A stretch of DNA of 64,000 bases, taken from DASXRU01 sp036506395 (GTDB taxonomy: Bacteria; Acidobacteriota; Blastocatellia; Pyrinomonadales; Pyrinomonadaceae). Every line of letters begins with the position of its first letter. Position 1 is the stretch's first letter. Shown here one piece after another: positions 52,018 through 61,496 of this stretch. The DNA lies in contig DASXRU010000135.1 of assembly GCA_036506395.1 (NCBI GenBank), positions 41,319 to 105,318 on the forward strand, given 5' to 3'. The position numbers and the translations under genes are program-made. Under the pieces are notes generated by a model. The model had not been told where the DNA came from and searched no databases. It saw nothing but the letters and a program-made list of their open reading frames with translations.

Positions 52018-54654
52018 ATGACGATTGCTGCCGGCACAAAACTCGGCCGCTACGAAATCCGCTCGAAGATTGGCGAGGGCGGGATGGGCGAGGTGTACCT
52101 GGCGCGGGACACGCAACTCGGACGGGACGTGGCCGTCAAGGTTCTGCCTTCAACGTATTCCGATGACGCGGAACGCTTGCATCGTTTCGAGCAGGAGGCT
52201 TGCGCGGCGAGTGCGCTCAACCACCCGAACATTCTTTCGATCTATGACGTCGGCACGCATGATGGTTCGCCGTATGTCGTCTCGGAATTGCTCGAAGGGC
52301 AAACGCTGCGACAGCGAATCAGCGGTATAACCTTGCCGCCGCGAAAAACGATCGATTACTCGCTTCAGATCGCTCATGGTCTGGCGGCAGCGCATGAGAA
52401 GGGCATCGTCCATCGCGATCTCAAGCCGGACAATCTGTTCATCACGAATGACGGGCGCGTGAAGATTCTCGACTTTGGTCTCGCCAAACTTACCGGAGCG
52501 GGTGATACGGCGCTGTCGCAGACGAGTATTCCGACGCGTCGTGTGGATACCGATCCGGGCAAGGTGATGGGCACGGTTGGCTACATGTCTCCGGAGCAGG
52601 TCAAGGGCCGCGGAGTCGATCATCGCTCGGACATCTTCTCGTTCGGCACTATTCTTTACGAGATGCTTTCCGGCCGGCGCGCATTTCACGGCGAGTCCGC
52701 CGCGGAAACTATGAGCGCGATTCTGAAAGAAGATCCTCCTGACCTTTCAGAAGCCAATCAACGAATTTCTCCCGCACTCGAGCGGCTAGTCAATCATTGC
52801 CTCGAGAAGAATCCCGAGTCACGTTTTCATTCGGCGAGCGATCTGGCCTTCGCACTGGAAGCGTTGTCGGGATCGACTGGCGCATCCACGCAAACCGTAA
52901 CGATGCCGGCGCTCGCACCGCAATGGATTAGAAGACATGCGCTGACAGGATGGATTATTGCCGGTGCCGCAATTCTGCTGGCGGTAACAATCGTTGCCTT
53001 CACGTATTTTCGCCGCGCACCGATAGGCGAGATCCAGGCGACACGCTTCTCCATCTTCTCGCCGGAGAAGACGACTCTTTCCGGCGCGTCCGATTTCATT
53101 TCCCCAGACGGGCGTCGCGTGATCTTCCCGGCCATCAATAAGGACGGCAAGAGACAACTCTGGATTCGCTCGCTGGATTCCCTAAATGCCCAACCTCTGC
53201 CTGGCACTGAGGAGGGCGTCCAGGCCTTCTGGTCTCCCGACAGTCGCTTTATCGGGTTCTCTGCCGGAGGAAAACTAAAGAAGATGGAAGTCTCCGGAGG
53301 TCCGGCTACGACTCTGGCCGACGCGCCGGTTTTTCGCGGCGGCGCCTGGAACCGTGAAGGCGTGATTATCTTTGGTAGCAATATAAACGGTCCGCTTTAT
53401 CGGATTACGAGTGCGGGTGGGCCCGCAACAGCCATCACTACGCTCGACGCAACGCGAAATCAAAGCGCCCACTCCTGGCCTCGCTTTTTGCCTGACGGGC
53501 GACACTTCCTATATCTCGCGCGCAGTATCCTGCGAGAGAAATCCGCAATTTACGTGGGCTCGCTCGATTCAAGCGATTCGAAGTTTCTGATCAATGCCGA
53601 TTCGACTCCGGCATACGCTCCGCCCGGTTACTTACTTTTTCTGCGCGAGCGAACTTTGATGGCCCAGGCCTTTGATGCCGGCAAGCTTCAGCTCACCGGC
53701 GAGCCATTTCCGATTGCGGAACAGGTGGGATTCAACCCGAGCAATGCCCGAGCATTCTTTGCCGTTTCAGACAATGGAGTGCTTGTCTATCGGGACTTCG
53801 TTTTCACGGATACGCAGTTAGCCTGGTTTGATCGGACCGGCAAACAAATCGCACCAGTTGGAACGGTGGGCCAAATCACTAATTTGGCACTCTCGCCCGA
53901 CGAAAAGCTCGTAGCTGTGACCCGCTTCGATACCCAGACAGGCTCTACCGATCTCTGGTTAATCGACCAGGCGCGCGAAACGAGACTCACATTCGATCCG
54001 GCAAACGATGCGAGTCCCGTGTGGTCGCCGGATGGCATCCGTATCGCCTTCAACTCGAGCAGATCAGGGTCGATCGATCTTTATGTGAAGCCCGTCAGTG
54101 GCGGAACTGAAGACCTCCTCTTTAAGTCAAGCAATCCAAAGGGTCCACAAGCCTGGTCTGCTGATGGGCGATTTATTCTTTATAGTGAGGCCGATCCGAA
54201 GACCAACCTTGATCTTTGGGTGTTGCCGCAGTTCGGAGATCAGAAGCCTATTCCCTTTCTGCAAACGGCCTTCATCGAGACCCAGGGTAGATTTTCGCCT
54301 GATGGAAAATGGGTTGCCTATGCCTCGAATGAATCAGGAACATTTCAGATTTATGTTCGGCCCTTTCCGCCATCGAGCGGTCAATGGATGGTCTCGACTA
54401 ATGGCGGCAACCAGCCGCGATGGCGGCGCGACGGCAAAGAGCTGTTCTACCTTGCGCCCGATAGGAAACTTATGGTCGTGGATGGAAAGAGGATGGGAGT
54501 TCGTTCACAGCCAGTAGCCCCCGCGCTCTATTTGACATGCGCGTTGCTTCTATTGCATTTACCCCGTCCTCAATCTCGACCTACGAAGTTGCGCACGACG
54601 GGCAGCGCTTTCTGGTCAACACTCAGGTTGAAGAATCCGCGCCCTCACCGCTGA
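52018..54654 (+). CDS. Ser/Thr protein kinase with TolB/PD40 propeller, 3' frameshift
   Basis: 878 residues as read. PknB-type kinase domain at residues 11-280: GEGGMGEVYLA, Lys41, HRDLKPDN (Asp134) and DFGLAK (Asp152). One membrane helix lies at 311-331, then an extracytoplasmic WD40-like/PD40 propeller with repeated SPDG motifs. The last roughly 40 residues (LYLTCALLLLHLP) are out of frame. The family-like ending FDMRVASIAFTP...LNWTAGLKK is present in another frame from 54531 to a stop at 54690-54692. A small indel near 54528-54530 explains this. The kinase core remains intact. Confidence 0.9.
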   Translation: MTIAAGTKLGRYEIRSKIGEGGMGEVYLARDTQLGRDVAVKVLPSTYSDDAERLHRFEQEACAASALNHPNILSIYDVGTHDGSPYVVSELLEGQTLRQRISGITLPPRKTIDYSLQIAHGLAAAHEKGIVHRDLKPDNLFITNDGRVKILDFGLAKLTGAGDTALSQTSIPTRRVDTDPGKVMGTVGYMSPEQVKGRGVDHRSDIFSFGTILYEMLSGRRAFHGESAAETMSAILKEDPPDLSEANQRISPALERLVNHCLEKNPESRFHSASDLAFALEALSGSTGASTQTVTMPALAPQWIRRHALTGWIIAGAAILLAVTIVAFTYFRRAPIGEIQATRFSIFSPEKTTLSGASDFISPDGRRVIFPAINKDGKRQLWIRSLDSLNAQPLPGTEEGVQAFWSPDSRFIGFSAGGKLKKMEVSGGPATTLADAPVFRGGAWNREGVIIFGSNINGPLYRITSAGGPATAITTLDATRNQSAHSWPRFLPDGRHFLYLARSILREKSAIYVGSLDSSDSKFLINADSTPAYAPPGYLLFLRERTLMAQAFDAGKLQLTGEPFPIAEQVGFNPSNARAFFAVSDNGVLVYRDFVFTDTQLAWFDRTGKQIAPVGTVGQITNLALSPDEKLVAVTRFDTQTGSTDLWLIDQARETRLTFDPANDASPVWSPDGIRIAFNSSRSGSIDLYVKPVSGGTEDLLFKSSNPKGPQAWSADGRFILYSEADPKTNLDLWVLPQFGDQKPIPFLQTAFIETQGRFSPDGKWVAYASNESGTFQIYVRPFPPSSGQWMVSTNGGNQPRWRRDGKELFYLAPDRKLMVVDGKRMGVRSQPVAPALYLTCALLLLHLPRPQSRPTKLRTTGSAFWSTLRLKNPRPHR

Positions 54655-54692
54655 CGGTCGTTCTGAACTGGACCGCCGGGTTGAAGAAATGA

Positions 54693-54899
54693 CATGAGCA
54701 TCGTGAGGTGATCGGTAAAATTAGGATCGGATTCGCTCGCTGAAAGTAGGATACTGATCGACAGTTTGCTTTTTAATTGGTTAACGAACTGCTGCTCGTT
54801 CGTTAACTTGCCCCAGGTCCTTTTCTTCACAGCTGATCCCGCACGTGAACCATCCGAGAAGCTTTGCAGTTATTTGGTGAGGGAGATGGCAAATAAAAA
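54693..54899. other. Spacer before the att-like repeat
   Basis: About 200 bp without a recognised gene. One hairpin (GTTAACGAAC/GTTCGTTAAC type) lies near 54780-54803. It marks the boundary between the kinase gene and the putative integrated element. Confidence 0.5.
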
Positions 54900-54944
54900 T
54901 GGTAGGCGCGTGGGGATTTGAACCCCAGACCTCTGCCGTGTCAA
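54900..54944 (-). repeat. 45-bp copy of tRNA-Val 3' half (att-like)
   Basis: Matches the tRNA-Val gene from its CCA end to the anticodon loop with two mismatches (compare 57594-57638), then diverges completely. There is no 5' half, so it cannot be a tRNA. This is the arrangement left by tyrosine-recombinase integration into a tRNA gene. Confidence 0.88.
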
Positions 54945-55238
54945 CGCCATCACTAGCCACCGCGGGTAGCGCGTAATCGTTCTGAAGCCGATAAAAACTA
55001 ACTTGAGGGCTAGCGAAGTCACGCTCAGGCTGTATAAATTGACTAAGGTCCGGCCGTAGTCTGCCAAAAGGTCAGTCAAATTTGCTGACACTCAGAGGAC
55101 CGTTTCGCTTTTCGCGGACTCTCTATCACTGCAATGATGTATTTATTTGGAGAGCCAAAGATGGAACTCGGTCTTTGAATCCTCAGCAAAGCTTTCTACT
55201 AGCCAAGAAGTAGAGCCGAATACTTGGGGGACCTCTCG

Positions 55239-57092
55239 CTAGCCAATCAATCGGAACCCCTTTCCAGGGGATGTTTGATTGCCGCTCAGCGCCAGCAGAC
55301 GAAAGATCATCGCGCGAAGTCGCTCGATGCGATCCTCGTCGGCTCCCGCCACCCAAACGATATGGCCGTTGCGATCAATGATCATATGACTTGGAAATGA
55401 CTGCACCCCGAACAACCGGGCGAGCTGCTCACTCTCGGGTACGATTTCATACTTGAACGGATTCGAGTTCAAATATGCCTTCAGCGCATCGGGCTTGTCG
55501 AGCGCGAAACTCAGGAAGCGAACGCGATCCCCAAACTCATCAACGATTGCGTTCAGTTTCGGCCGTTCCGCTCGACACGGAGGGCACCCTATAAACCAGA
55601 AGTCAACGACTGTGATCTTGCCGCTCAGACTCGTTGGATCAACCTTCACACCGGCCAGGGTGGTCGCCGAGAAGGATGGCAAGGCTTTGGACGATGAACC
55701 TCCGGCGAGTTCCGCGTTTCGCAGCGCATCGATCAGATAATCGCGGAAGCCCTTTGCGTCACCGCCCGTGCGTGCGATGTATGCCTCTTTCAAAACCGCT
55801 TCGGCCTTGAGTGATCCGCGCCGGTACGCCTCAAGGGCCTGCCTCTCGGCCTTCTGGCTATAACCGAGTCGCTGCCAGAGGGCGGCCTCGGCGCTCAGAT
55901 CATCTGCGCCAGCCTTGTCCTCAGCGACGAGCTGCGCCATTCGCGCGTCGGCGATCGCGCCAAGCAGGTCGCCGCGCCGGACGCGGAGCTCTGAGCGCAA
56001 CCGAAATGCCCGTTGACGTGGTGCTCTTTCAGTGAAGCGGAACGGATGGGGCTGGAGTGAAAGGTTGATTGCCTGGCTGAGCTCAGCTTCCGCTTCGGCG
56101 CCAAGATTTGGCACGCGAGCCAGGGCTGTAGCCAGTATATAGTGCGGCTCCATACTGGCTGGCTGGTCCGCTATCCACCGCTCTCCAACTGTGCGCAATA
56201 CCTTGAGCGGGACGTCGGGCGCTTTTGTGGCCAGTCTGGTAAACAGCTCCCGCAATCCCTTATTCTCTGGCGCCGTCTTTGCCACACGCGCCAGCAACTC
56301 ATTGAGTTCGCCCTCGAACTCAGGGTTGTTGACTACCGCCGAGGTAGCAAAATAAAGGCCGAGGCTGGCTGTATACTGCGACTGCGGAAACCGGTCGCAC
56401 AGTTGGTTCAGCCTGTCGAATGCTTTTCGGGGCTGACCAGCCCTGAAGTAGCCGAACACCAGCGAACTGAGAAGCGCAGGACCCGGATTTTCACCTTCCT
56501 CACGTTCCACTTGTTCTACTTGTCGTAGGCGCTCATCTGGCGGCGTTTTCTCTTCTGACCACGAGAACAACCACAATTGAGCATATTCCCAACCGTGTCC
56601 TTTCACCTTCCGCAGGGCTTCCAGGTCCTGCGCGACGTCGCTTTTCCAATTCGACTTGTTCCCCGCACCAACAAACAGACCCGCAATGACAGATCCGGGT
56701 GGCAAGCTACCGTCGGCTTTTCGGCAAACGAATCTGGCCCGCGCCGTTTCAAAGTAGCGCTCCGGTGTTGCGAGCGTAACCAAGCCCGCTTCGCACCCCT
56801 CAGGAAGCGCCACGCGGCCAACGAAGCGTCGGCCATCCCAGGCCATGGGAACACTGAGTGCGTCGCGCGGCGAACCCAGTGCTTGATGATACAGTTGGAG
56901 CACCGCGTAAAGCTGATCGCTTTTATAGAAGCGCTGTGTCTCATTTACGCCCACCGGCGGATCGGCAGTGATGGTAATCGTCTCGCCCCATCGCGGCGAC
57001 TCGGGAGCCATCGTGACCTGCGCAGGGGCCAAGCGAGCGAAGGCCCCTGCTAGGATCAGCGCTATCGCGAGGCGTATTCCGTTGTTCGCCAT
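55239..57092 (-). CDS. Secreted TlpA-like thioredoxin-fold protein with helical repeat domain
   Basis: 617 residues from the ATG at 57092, which has GAGG seven bases before it and opens with a signal peptide (IRLAIALILAGAFARLAPAQ). An upstream start would add 19 implausible residues. An N-terminal beta-rich part is followed by a TPR-like helical region and then, from about residue 475, a TlpA/AhpC-TSA domain with redox motif CPPC (503-506) and the cis-proline segment FPSHMIIDRNG. It is probably a periplasmic thiol reductase. It is the only intact gene in the tRNA-flanked element. Confidence 0.82.
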   Translation of the reverse strand: MANNGIRLAIALILAGAFARLAPAQVTMAPESPRWGETITITADPPVGVNETQRFYKSDQLYAVLQLYHQALGSPRDALSVPMAWDGRRFVGRVALPEGCEAGLVTLATPERYFETARARFVCRKADGSLPPGSVIAGLFVGAGNKSNWKSDVAQDLEALRKVKGHGWEYAQLWLFSWSEEKTPPDERLRQVEQVEREEGENPGPALLSSLVFGYFRAGQPRKAFDRLNQLCDRFPQSQYTASLGLYFATSAVVNNPEFEGELNELLARVAKTAPENKGLRELFTRLATKAPDVPLKVLRTVGERWIADQPASMEPHYILATALARVPNLGAEAEAELSQAINLSLQPHPFRFTERAPRQRAFRLRSELRVRRGDLLGAIADARMAQLVAEDKAGADDLSAEAALWQRLGYSQKAERQALEAYRRGSLKAEAVLKEAYIARTGGDAKGFRDYLIDALRNAELAGGSSSKALPSFSATTLAGVKVDPTSLSGKITVVDFWFIGCPPCRAERPKLNAIVDEFGDRVRFLSFALDKPDALKAYLNSNPFKYEIVPESEQLARLFGVQSFPSHMIIDRNGHIVWVAGADEDRIERLRAMIFRLLALSGNQTSPGKGFRLIG

Positions 57093-57265
57093 TGTCGACC
57101 TCACATTTCCGCATTCAAGAGCAAAACTCCTGGCTCTCCACTCGGCCAAGGTGCCAGTCTAGCACGTCGATTGTGGCAGCGGCCCAGCGTTAGCCCGTCA
57201 GTGATCGAAGCGGGCCTGGCCGATAGCCGCTTCAAGCCCGACTGCTGACGCGTCTTTGGAAGCTC

Positions 57266-57470
57266 GTGCAAGCGCTACTTCCACCGTACGATCTGCGCCA
57301 CACGTTCGCGACCAGATTGCTGGAAGCGTGGTGTGCACCAGTATGTCATTTCGGCATCGATAGGTCGCTCAGCTTCATCGGCGGGAACGAGCCTTGGCGC
57401 TCGACTCTTGGCTATGCGCGCGTCAGTTGGGAAGTAAAGCTCAGGGCGCTGGAAGTATTGGAACTATCGC
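57266..57470 (+). pseudogene. Tyrosine recombinase C-terminal remnant
   Basis: The motif YDLRHTFATRLLEA is the R-H-x-x-R-type box of phage integrases. The continuation reads GVHQYVISASIGRSAS in the next frame, then returns as GYARVSWEVKLRALEVLE in the first, so at least two frameshifts have occurred. Most of the gene is missing. It lies 120 bp from the tRNA-Val gene, which fits an integrase that used it as attachment site. Confidence 0.72.
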
Positions 57471-57593
57471 CTCCATCACCCAAAATCATTTTTGGTGTGG
57501 ATTCCGGAAACATTCCGGCAGATTCACCTTTGGTCCAAAAAGCGGGTTGAAGGAAAGTGAGGCCAAATCCTTGAGCGAGCTACATACAAAATA

Positions 57594-57668
<75 letters not shown>

Positions 57669-57807
57669 AAGAATTGTCAATCAATCGCTTCAAAGAGAAC
57701 GGCAGAAAGCGAAGCAGTAATAGACGCCCGAAAGTAACAAAGGGCTTGCGGGAGTGTCAAGCGTGATGGTGGAACGAGATTGAATCAGTGACATCGCAAT
57801 GACGGTC

Positions 57808-57840
57808 CGCAGATTACGCAGATTACACAGATTACACAGA
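57808..57840. repeat. Short 9-bp direct repeats
   Basis: Three to four copies of GCAGATTAC/ACAGATTAC in tandem between the tRNA and the ABC-F gene. The 9-bp period differs from the 7-bp arrays elsewhere. No function is apparent. Confidence 0.7.
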
Positions 57841-57895
57841 AGAACCGCAGAAGCGAGACCGTAACTGACGGCTAGTGTCTTGATCGGCAGCGAGT

Positions 57896-57965
57896 GTTTA
57901 GAGTACCGACTTCAGTCGGGTTTTGTTAACTAAGAAAAAGCCCGACTGAAGTCGGTACTCTAAAC
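57896..57965. repeat. Perfect palindromic element, likely bidirectional terminator
   Basis: A 70-bp element with 25-bp perfect inverted ends beginning GTTTAGAGTACCGACTTCAG. Each arm also contains the hairpin CCGACTTCAGTCGG. On the minus strand this is followed by CTTTTTC, directly after the ABC-F stop; on the plus strand by GTTTTGTT. It is the best copy of the family at 28666 and 49698. Confidence 0.82.
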
Positions 57966-57970
57966 GCCCG

Positions 57971-59986
57971 CTAGGCGCTGGTTGTTTCGCTTAGCTTCTC
58001 CCACTCCTCGTAGAGTTGCCGCAGTTTGATTTCAGTGTCGCGGTACTCGTTACTCAGCTTGATTAGACGTTTAGAGTCGCGCGCAACGTCATGCTGGCTC
58101 ATCTCCTCTGAAAGCTCTTTTAGCCTTTGCTCGGCTATGGCGATCTCCGCTTCGATCGCCTCGGAGTTGCGTGGGTCAACCTTCTTGATGACTTTGACGC
58201 GGGACGATCCACCTGGAGAGCCAGACGGCGCTGACTTGCGTTTCCTGCCTCTGGACCCATCCGCTACCGCGGACGGTACTGACTTGTTTTTGGTGCGTCC
58301 TGGCCCATCCGCTACCGCGGATGGTTCTGACTTGCGCCTGAATCCATCGGCTGCCGGGGAAAGCGCTGCCATGTCTTTCGCGGTTCGCGCTGCTTTCCAA
58401 TCGTGATACTCAGTGTAGTCGCCATCGTAATGCTCGGCCTGGCCCTCGCCCTCGAGCGCCAGAATCTGGGTGGCAACTCGATCCAGAAAATACCGGTCGT
58501 GGCTGACGGTAACGATAGTGCCTTCGTAAGCCGCCAACGCCTCCTCCAGCGCTTCGCGAGAAGGAATGTCCAGGTGGTTTGTCGGCTCATCGAGCACCAG
58601 CACATTCACGCGCGAATAGATCAGCTTTGCCAACGCCAGTCTTCCCTTCTCTCCCCCGGAGAGATCGCTGATATGTTTGTAAACATCGTCGCCCGTGAAC
58701 AGAAACTTTGCCAGAAACGAGCGTAGCTCTCCGGCAGTTGCGGAGGAAGGGGCAACCCGGCGCAGCTCCATAATGATTTCGTTGCGGTCGTCGAGGTCTT
58801 CGAGTTGCTGCGCGTAGTAGCCAATCTTCGTCTTCGAGCCCCAGCGCAACTCTCCCGCGAGCAGAGGAAGGTTGCCGAGGATTGTCTTGAGAAACGTCGT
58901 CTTGCCGCAGCCGTTGGGGCCAATTATGCCGAGGCATTCACCGCGCCGCAGAATAAACGAGATATCGCTGGCCAGAACTTTATCCGGGTAGCCTACCGAG
59001 GCTTGATCCACAGTCAACACGTAGTTGCCCGCGCGCTCGATCCCCTGCAAACGAAAATTGCCCGAAGACTGATCTGCCCGTACACCTTCCAGGCGTTCGA
59101 GCCTTCCCAGCATGGTTCGGCGCGATTTGGCTTGTTTGGTTTTTTGCCCGGCCAGGTTGCGGCGAATAAACTCTTCCGTTTTTGCGATTAGCTGCTGCTG
59201 GTTCTCGTAAGCGCGCTGCTGGGCTTCACGACGTTCTTCGCGCTCGACCAGGTAGGCTGAATAGTTGCCGGTATAACTGATGGCGCGGCCATTTTCGAGT
59301 TCTATGATCCGGCGACACGAGCGATCGAGAAAATATCGATCATGGCTAATGATTACAAAAGCCGATGGATAATCGAGCAGAAACTCTTCCAGCCACTCAA
59401 CGACGGTTACATCCAGGTGGTTAGTAGGCTCGTCCAGCAGCAGCACCTCAGGTTCAGCCAGCAGCAAGCGCACCAGGCCGAGGCGGTTTTGCTGCCCGCC
59501 GGAAAGCTTCTCGGTTTCCAATGACCACGTGTCTCGCTCGAAGCCCAGGCCTTGCAGGATTGCTTCGGCCTTTGCGGCGTAGGCGAAGCCGCCCTCGCGC
59601 TCAAACTGGTGCTGCAGATCGCTGTATCGCTCCAGCACTTTTTCCAGGTTCGCTCCCGCCACTGCCATGCGATGCTCAAGCTCGTGCATCTCGTGCTCGA
59701 TCTGCTGCAGATGGCCGAAAGCGGCGAGGGCGCATTCATGTACGGTTGAGCCGGGCTCAAACTTGATGTGCTGCTCCAATAGCCCCAGCTTTACGCCGCG
59801 GACCCGTACTACTTCACCGCTATCAGGAGTTTCTTCCCCGTTGACCAGACGAAAGATCGTTGTCTTACCGGCGCCATTGCGTCCCACCAGACCAACGTGC
59901 TCGCCGGGATTTACCTGCAGAGCAGCGCCGCGCAAGACATCTTGCGCACCGTAGGATTTGTAAACATCAGAAAGGCGAAACAGCAT
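57971..59986 (-). CDS. ABC-F family ATPase with repeat-bearing C-terminal linker
   Basis: 671 residues, two ABC domains and no membrane segments. Walker A GRNGAGKTT and GPNGCGKTT; signatures LSGGQQNRLGL and LSGGEKGRLAL; Walker B LLLDEPTNHLD and LVLDEPTNHLD. The interdomain linker is of the ABC-F type, so a ribosome-associated or antibiotic-protection role is likely (Uup/YdiF-like). Near residues 550-600 a 16-residue unit (KSxPSAVADG...) occurs about three times, encoded by palindromic 48-bp repeats, before a C-terminal coiled coil. The linker appears enlarged by repeat insertion. Confidence 0.93.
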   Translation of the reverse strand: MLFRLSDVYKSYGAQDVLRGAALQVNPGEHVGLVGRNGAGKTTIFRLVNGEETPDSGEVVRVRGVKLGLLEQHIKFEPGSTVHECALAAFGHLQQIEHEMHELEHRMAVAGANLEKVLERYSDLQHQFEREGGFAYAAKAEAILQGLGFERDTWSLETEKLSGGQQNRLGLVRLLLAEPEVLLLDEPTNHLDVTVVEWLEEFLLDYPSAFVIISHDRYFLDRSCRRIIELENGRAISYTGNYSAYLVEREERREAQQRAYENQQQLIAKTEEFIRRNLAGQKTKQAKSRRTMLGRLERLEGVRADQSSGNFRLQGIERAGNYVLTVDQASVGYPDKVLASDISFILRRGECLGIIGPNGCGKTTFLKTILGNLPLLAGELRWGSKTKIGYYAQQLEDLDDRNEIIMELRRVAPSSATAGELRSFLAKFLFTGDDVYKHISDLSGGEKGRLALAKLIYSRVNVLVLDEPTNHLDIPSREALEEALAAYEGTIVTVSHDRYFLDRVATQILALEGEGQAEHYDGDYTEYHDWKAARTAKDMAALSPAADGFRRKSEPSAVADGPGRTKNKSVPSAVADGSRGRKRKSAPSGSPGGSSRVKVIKKVDPRNSEAIEAEIAIAEQRLKELSEEMSQHDVARDSKRLIKLSNEYRDTEIKLRQLYEEWEKLSETTSA
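58205..58334. repeat. Three in-frame 48-bp repeats in ABC-F gene
   Basis: CTGACTTG recurs at a 48-bp spacing (58231, 58279, 58327). Two copies carry the palindrome CATCCGCTACCGCGGATG or a close variant; the first copy is degenerate. The 48-bp period keeps the frame. The palindrome resembles those in the spacer elements at 35.2 and 60 kb. Confidence 0.85.
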
Positions 59987-60047
59987 GATTCAGCCTGGCA
60001 CAAAAGCAGTTCGAAAAGTCCGCTCAGCGGACGAGCAACAAGGTCAC

Positions 60048-60223
60048 CGCGGCTTCGCCGCCTGATGTGCGGAAGGTCTGTGACTGTCTGTGACCTTCCG
60101 ACCGAGTTTCAATTCTCATTCGGGGCTCTGCCCCATCAAATCCATTTGGGGCAGAGCCCCGAAAATGCCTACCAATTTGCCGGAAGGTCGGAGACCTGCC
60201 GCACATCAGGCGGCAGAGCCGCG
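60048..60223. repeat. Nested palindromic element downstream of parvulin gene
   Basis: Outer arms (60048-60078 and 60193-60223) share GCCTGATGTGCGG and its complement. An inner pair, CGGGGCTCTGCCCCA and TGGGGCAGAGCCCCG (60120-60162), forms a second hairpin. A GTCCGCTCAGCGGAC hairpin lies just outside, at 60018. The element fills the gap between the ABC-F start and the parvulin stop. Confidence 0.8.
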
Positions 60224-60296
60224 AACATACAAAACGGGTGCGGACTTATTGCATGGCGCCCGCACCCGCCGTCGGATGAATCCTTCACCCGGCAAG

Positions 60297-61496
60297 TTAC
60301 TTCGGCGAAGCCTTTCTGGCCGGAGTCGCACTGGCGCTGGCCTCCGGTGACGGACTTACCGGCTTTGGTGTCGCTGCCGGGGCAGCCGGACTTGCAGCCG
60401 GCGGCACGCCCTCGCGCGATGCAGGTCGCAAGCCGAGGTTGCTTGGAGTATTCAGCATGTTGATGGCCAGATTGTTAATCACTTTCGCTTCGCTCAACGC
60501 CACTTCAAGCAAGGCGCCATTCAGAATGTCCTTTTGCGCGTTTACCAGTGACTGTGTGATTTGCTGCCGCACGCCAGGACTCTCCAGGGTCAGGTTCTCG
60601 TTCTGTAATCGCCGCTCTGCGAGCTTGAAGATGTACCAACGACTGCTAATCTGCCTTGGCTCTGTGAAGCCGCCAATCTGCATGCTGCCCATGAACTGAT
60701 CCGTTAGCTCCTTGGGAAACCCCGTCTGCTTCAATCGTTCTTCGCTGAAGAATCCGATATCGCCACCGCGCACCAGGCTGTCGGAATCTTCGCTGCGCGC
60801 CCGCGCTACAGTTGCGAAATCGGCGCCACTCTTTAGCTGCTGGTAAACGTTGTCGACTTTCAGTTTTGCTTCCGACTCGTTCTTGGCGTCGTTCTGAATT
60901 CCCTGACCGGAGTTGTCCGCCGGATCGACTATGATCACCGACAGCGCAACGCCGCGCGCGCTGACAAACTGCTGCCGGTTGTTATTGTAGTAGTCCTCAA
61001 CTTCACGATCGCTGATCGTGATCTTGCCGTTATATTTTTCCTGGAGGTTCTTGATCGCGATGTCCTTGCGGGCTTCTTCCCGCAACCCTTCATTTGTCAG
61101 GTTCTGCTGCTTCAGTTGCTTTTGAAAATCCTCTTCGGACATACCGCTCTGCTGCTTCTGCTGATTGATGGCGGTTGTGATTTGCTCTTCGTTGGGCAAC
61201 AGATTTTCCTTCTGAGCGCGTTGGTAGAGCACCTCTCTCTGGATCAAACTGTCGAGCACTTGCAGGCGAGCCTGCGCCAGTTGCAGGGGAGACAACTGGG
61301 TCTGCTGTCCCTGCGTCTGTTGGGTAATCAGTTTCTCTACTTCAGACAGCATTATGTTCTTGCCGTTAACGGTCGCGGCCACGGTGTTATCGGTGCTTGA
61401 GCCGTTTCCTCCCCCTGTCTGATTACAGGCAATCGAGGCCAGGGCAATAAGCATCGCGAAGGTCACGAGGCCTACTTTCGTGAAGAATTTGTGCAC
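60297..61496 (-). CDS. Parvulin-type peptidyl-prolyl isomerase, SurA-like
   Basis: 399 residues from a GTG with AAGGAG upstream. An N-terminal hydrophobic signal ends in ASIAC, so a lipoprotein is possible though the lipobox is weak. A SurA-N-like helical domain (MLSEVEKLITQQ to VLDSLIQREVLYQRA) precedes the rotamase domain (SVIIVDPADNS, GADFATVARARSEDSDSLVRGGDIGFF). The last 50 residues are low-complexity Pro/Ala/Ser. It is probably an envelope chaperone for exported proteins. Confidence 0.88.
   Translation of the reverse strand: MHKFFTKVGLVTFAMLIALASIACNQTGGGNGSSTDNTVAATVNGKNIMLSEVEKLITQQTQGQQTQLSPLQLAQARLQVLDSLIQREVLYQRAQKENLLPNEEQITTAINQQKQQSGMSEEDFQKQLKQQNLTNEGLREEARKDIAIKNLQEKYNGKITISDREVEDYYNNNRQQFVSARGVALSVIIVDPADNSGQGIQNDAKNESEAKLKVDNVYQQLKSGADFATVARARSEDSDSLVRGGDIGFFSEERLKQTGFPKELTDQFMGSMQIGGFTEPRQISSRWYIFKLAERRLQNENLTLESPGVRQQITQSLVNAQKDILNGALLEVALSEAKVINNLAINMLNTPSNLGLRPASREGVPPAASPAAPAATPKPVSPSPEASASATPARKASPK

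Noticed and set aside
54645..54830. 61-codon minus-strand frame after the kinase gene
   Set aside because: Overlaps the displaced kinase C-terminus on the other strand and has no family features.
54900..54975. Second tRNA-Val gene
   Set aside because: Only the 3' half is present; no D-arm or 5' acceptor strand follows, so it is an att-like copy.
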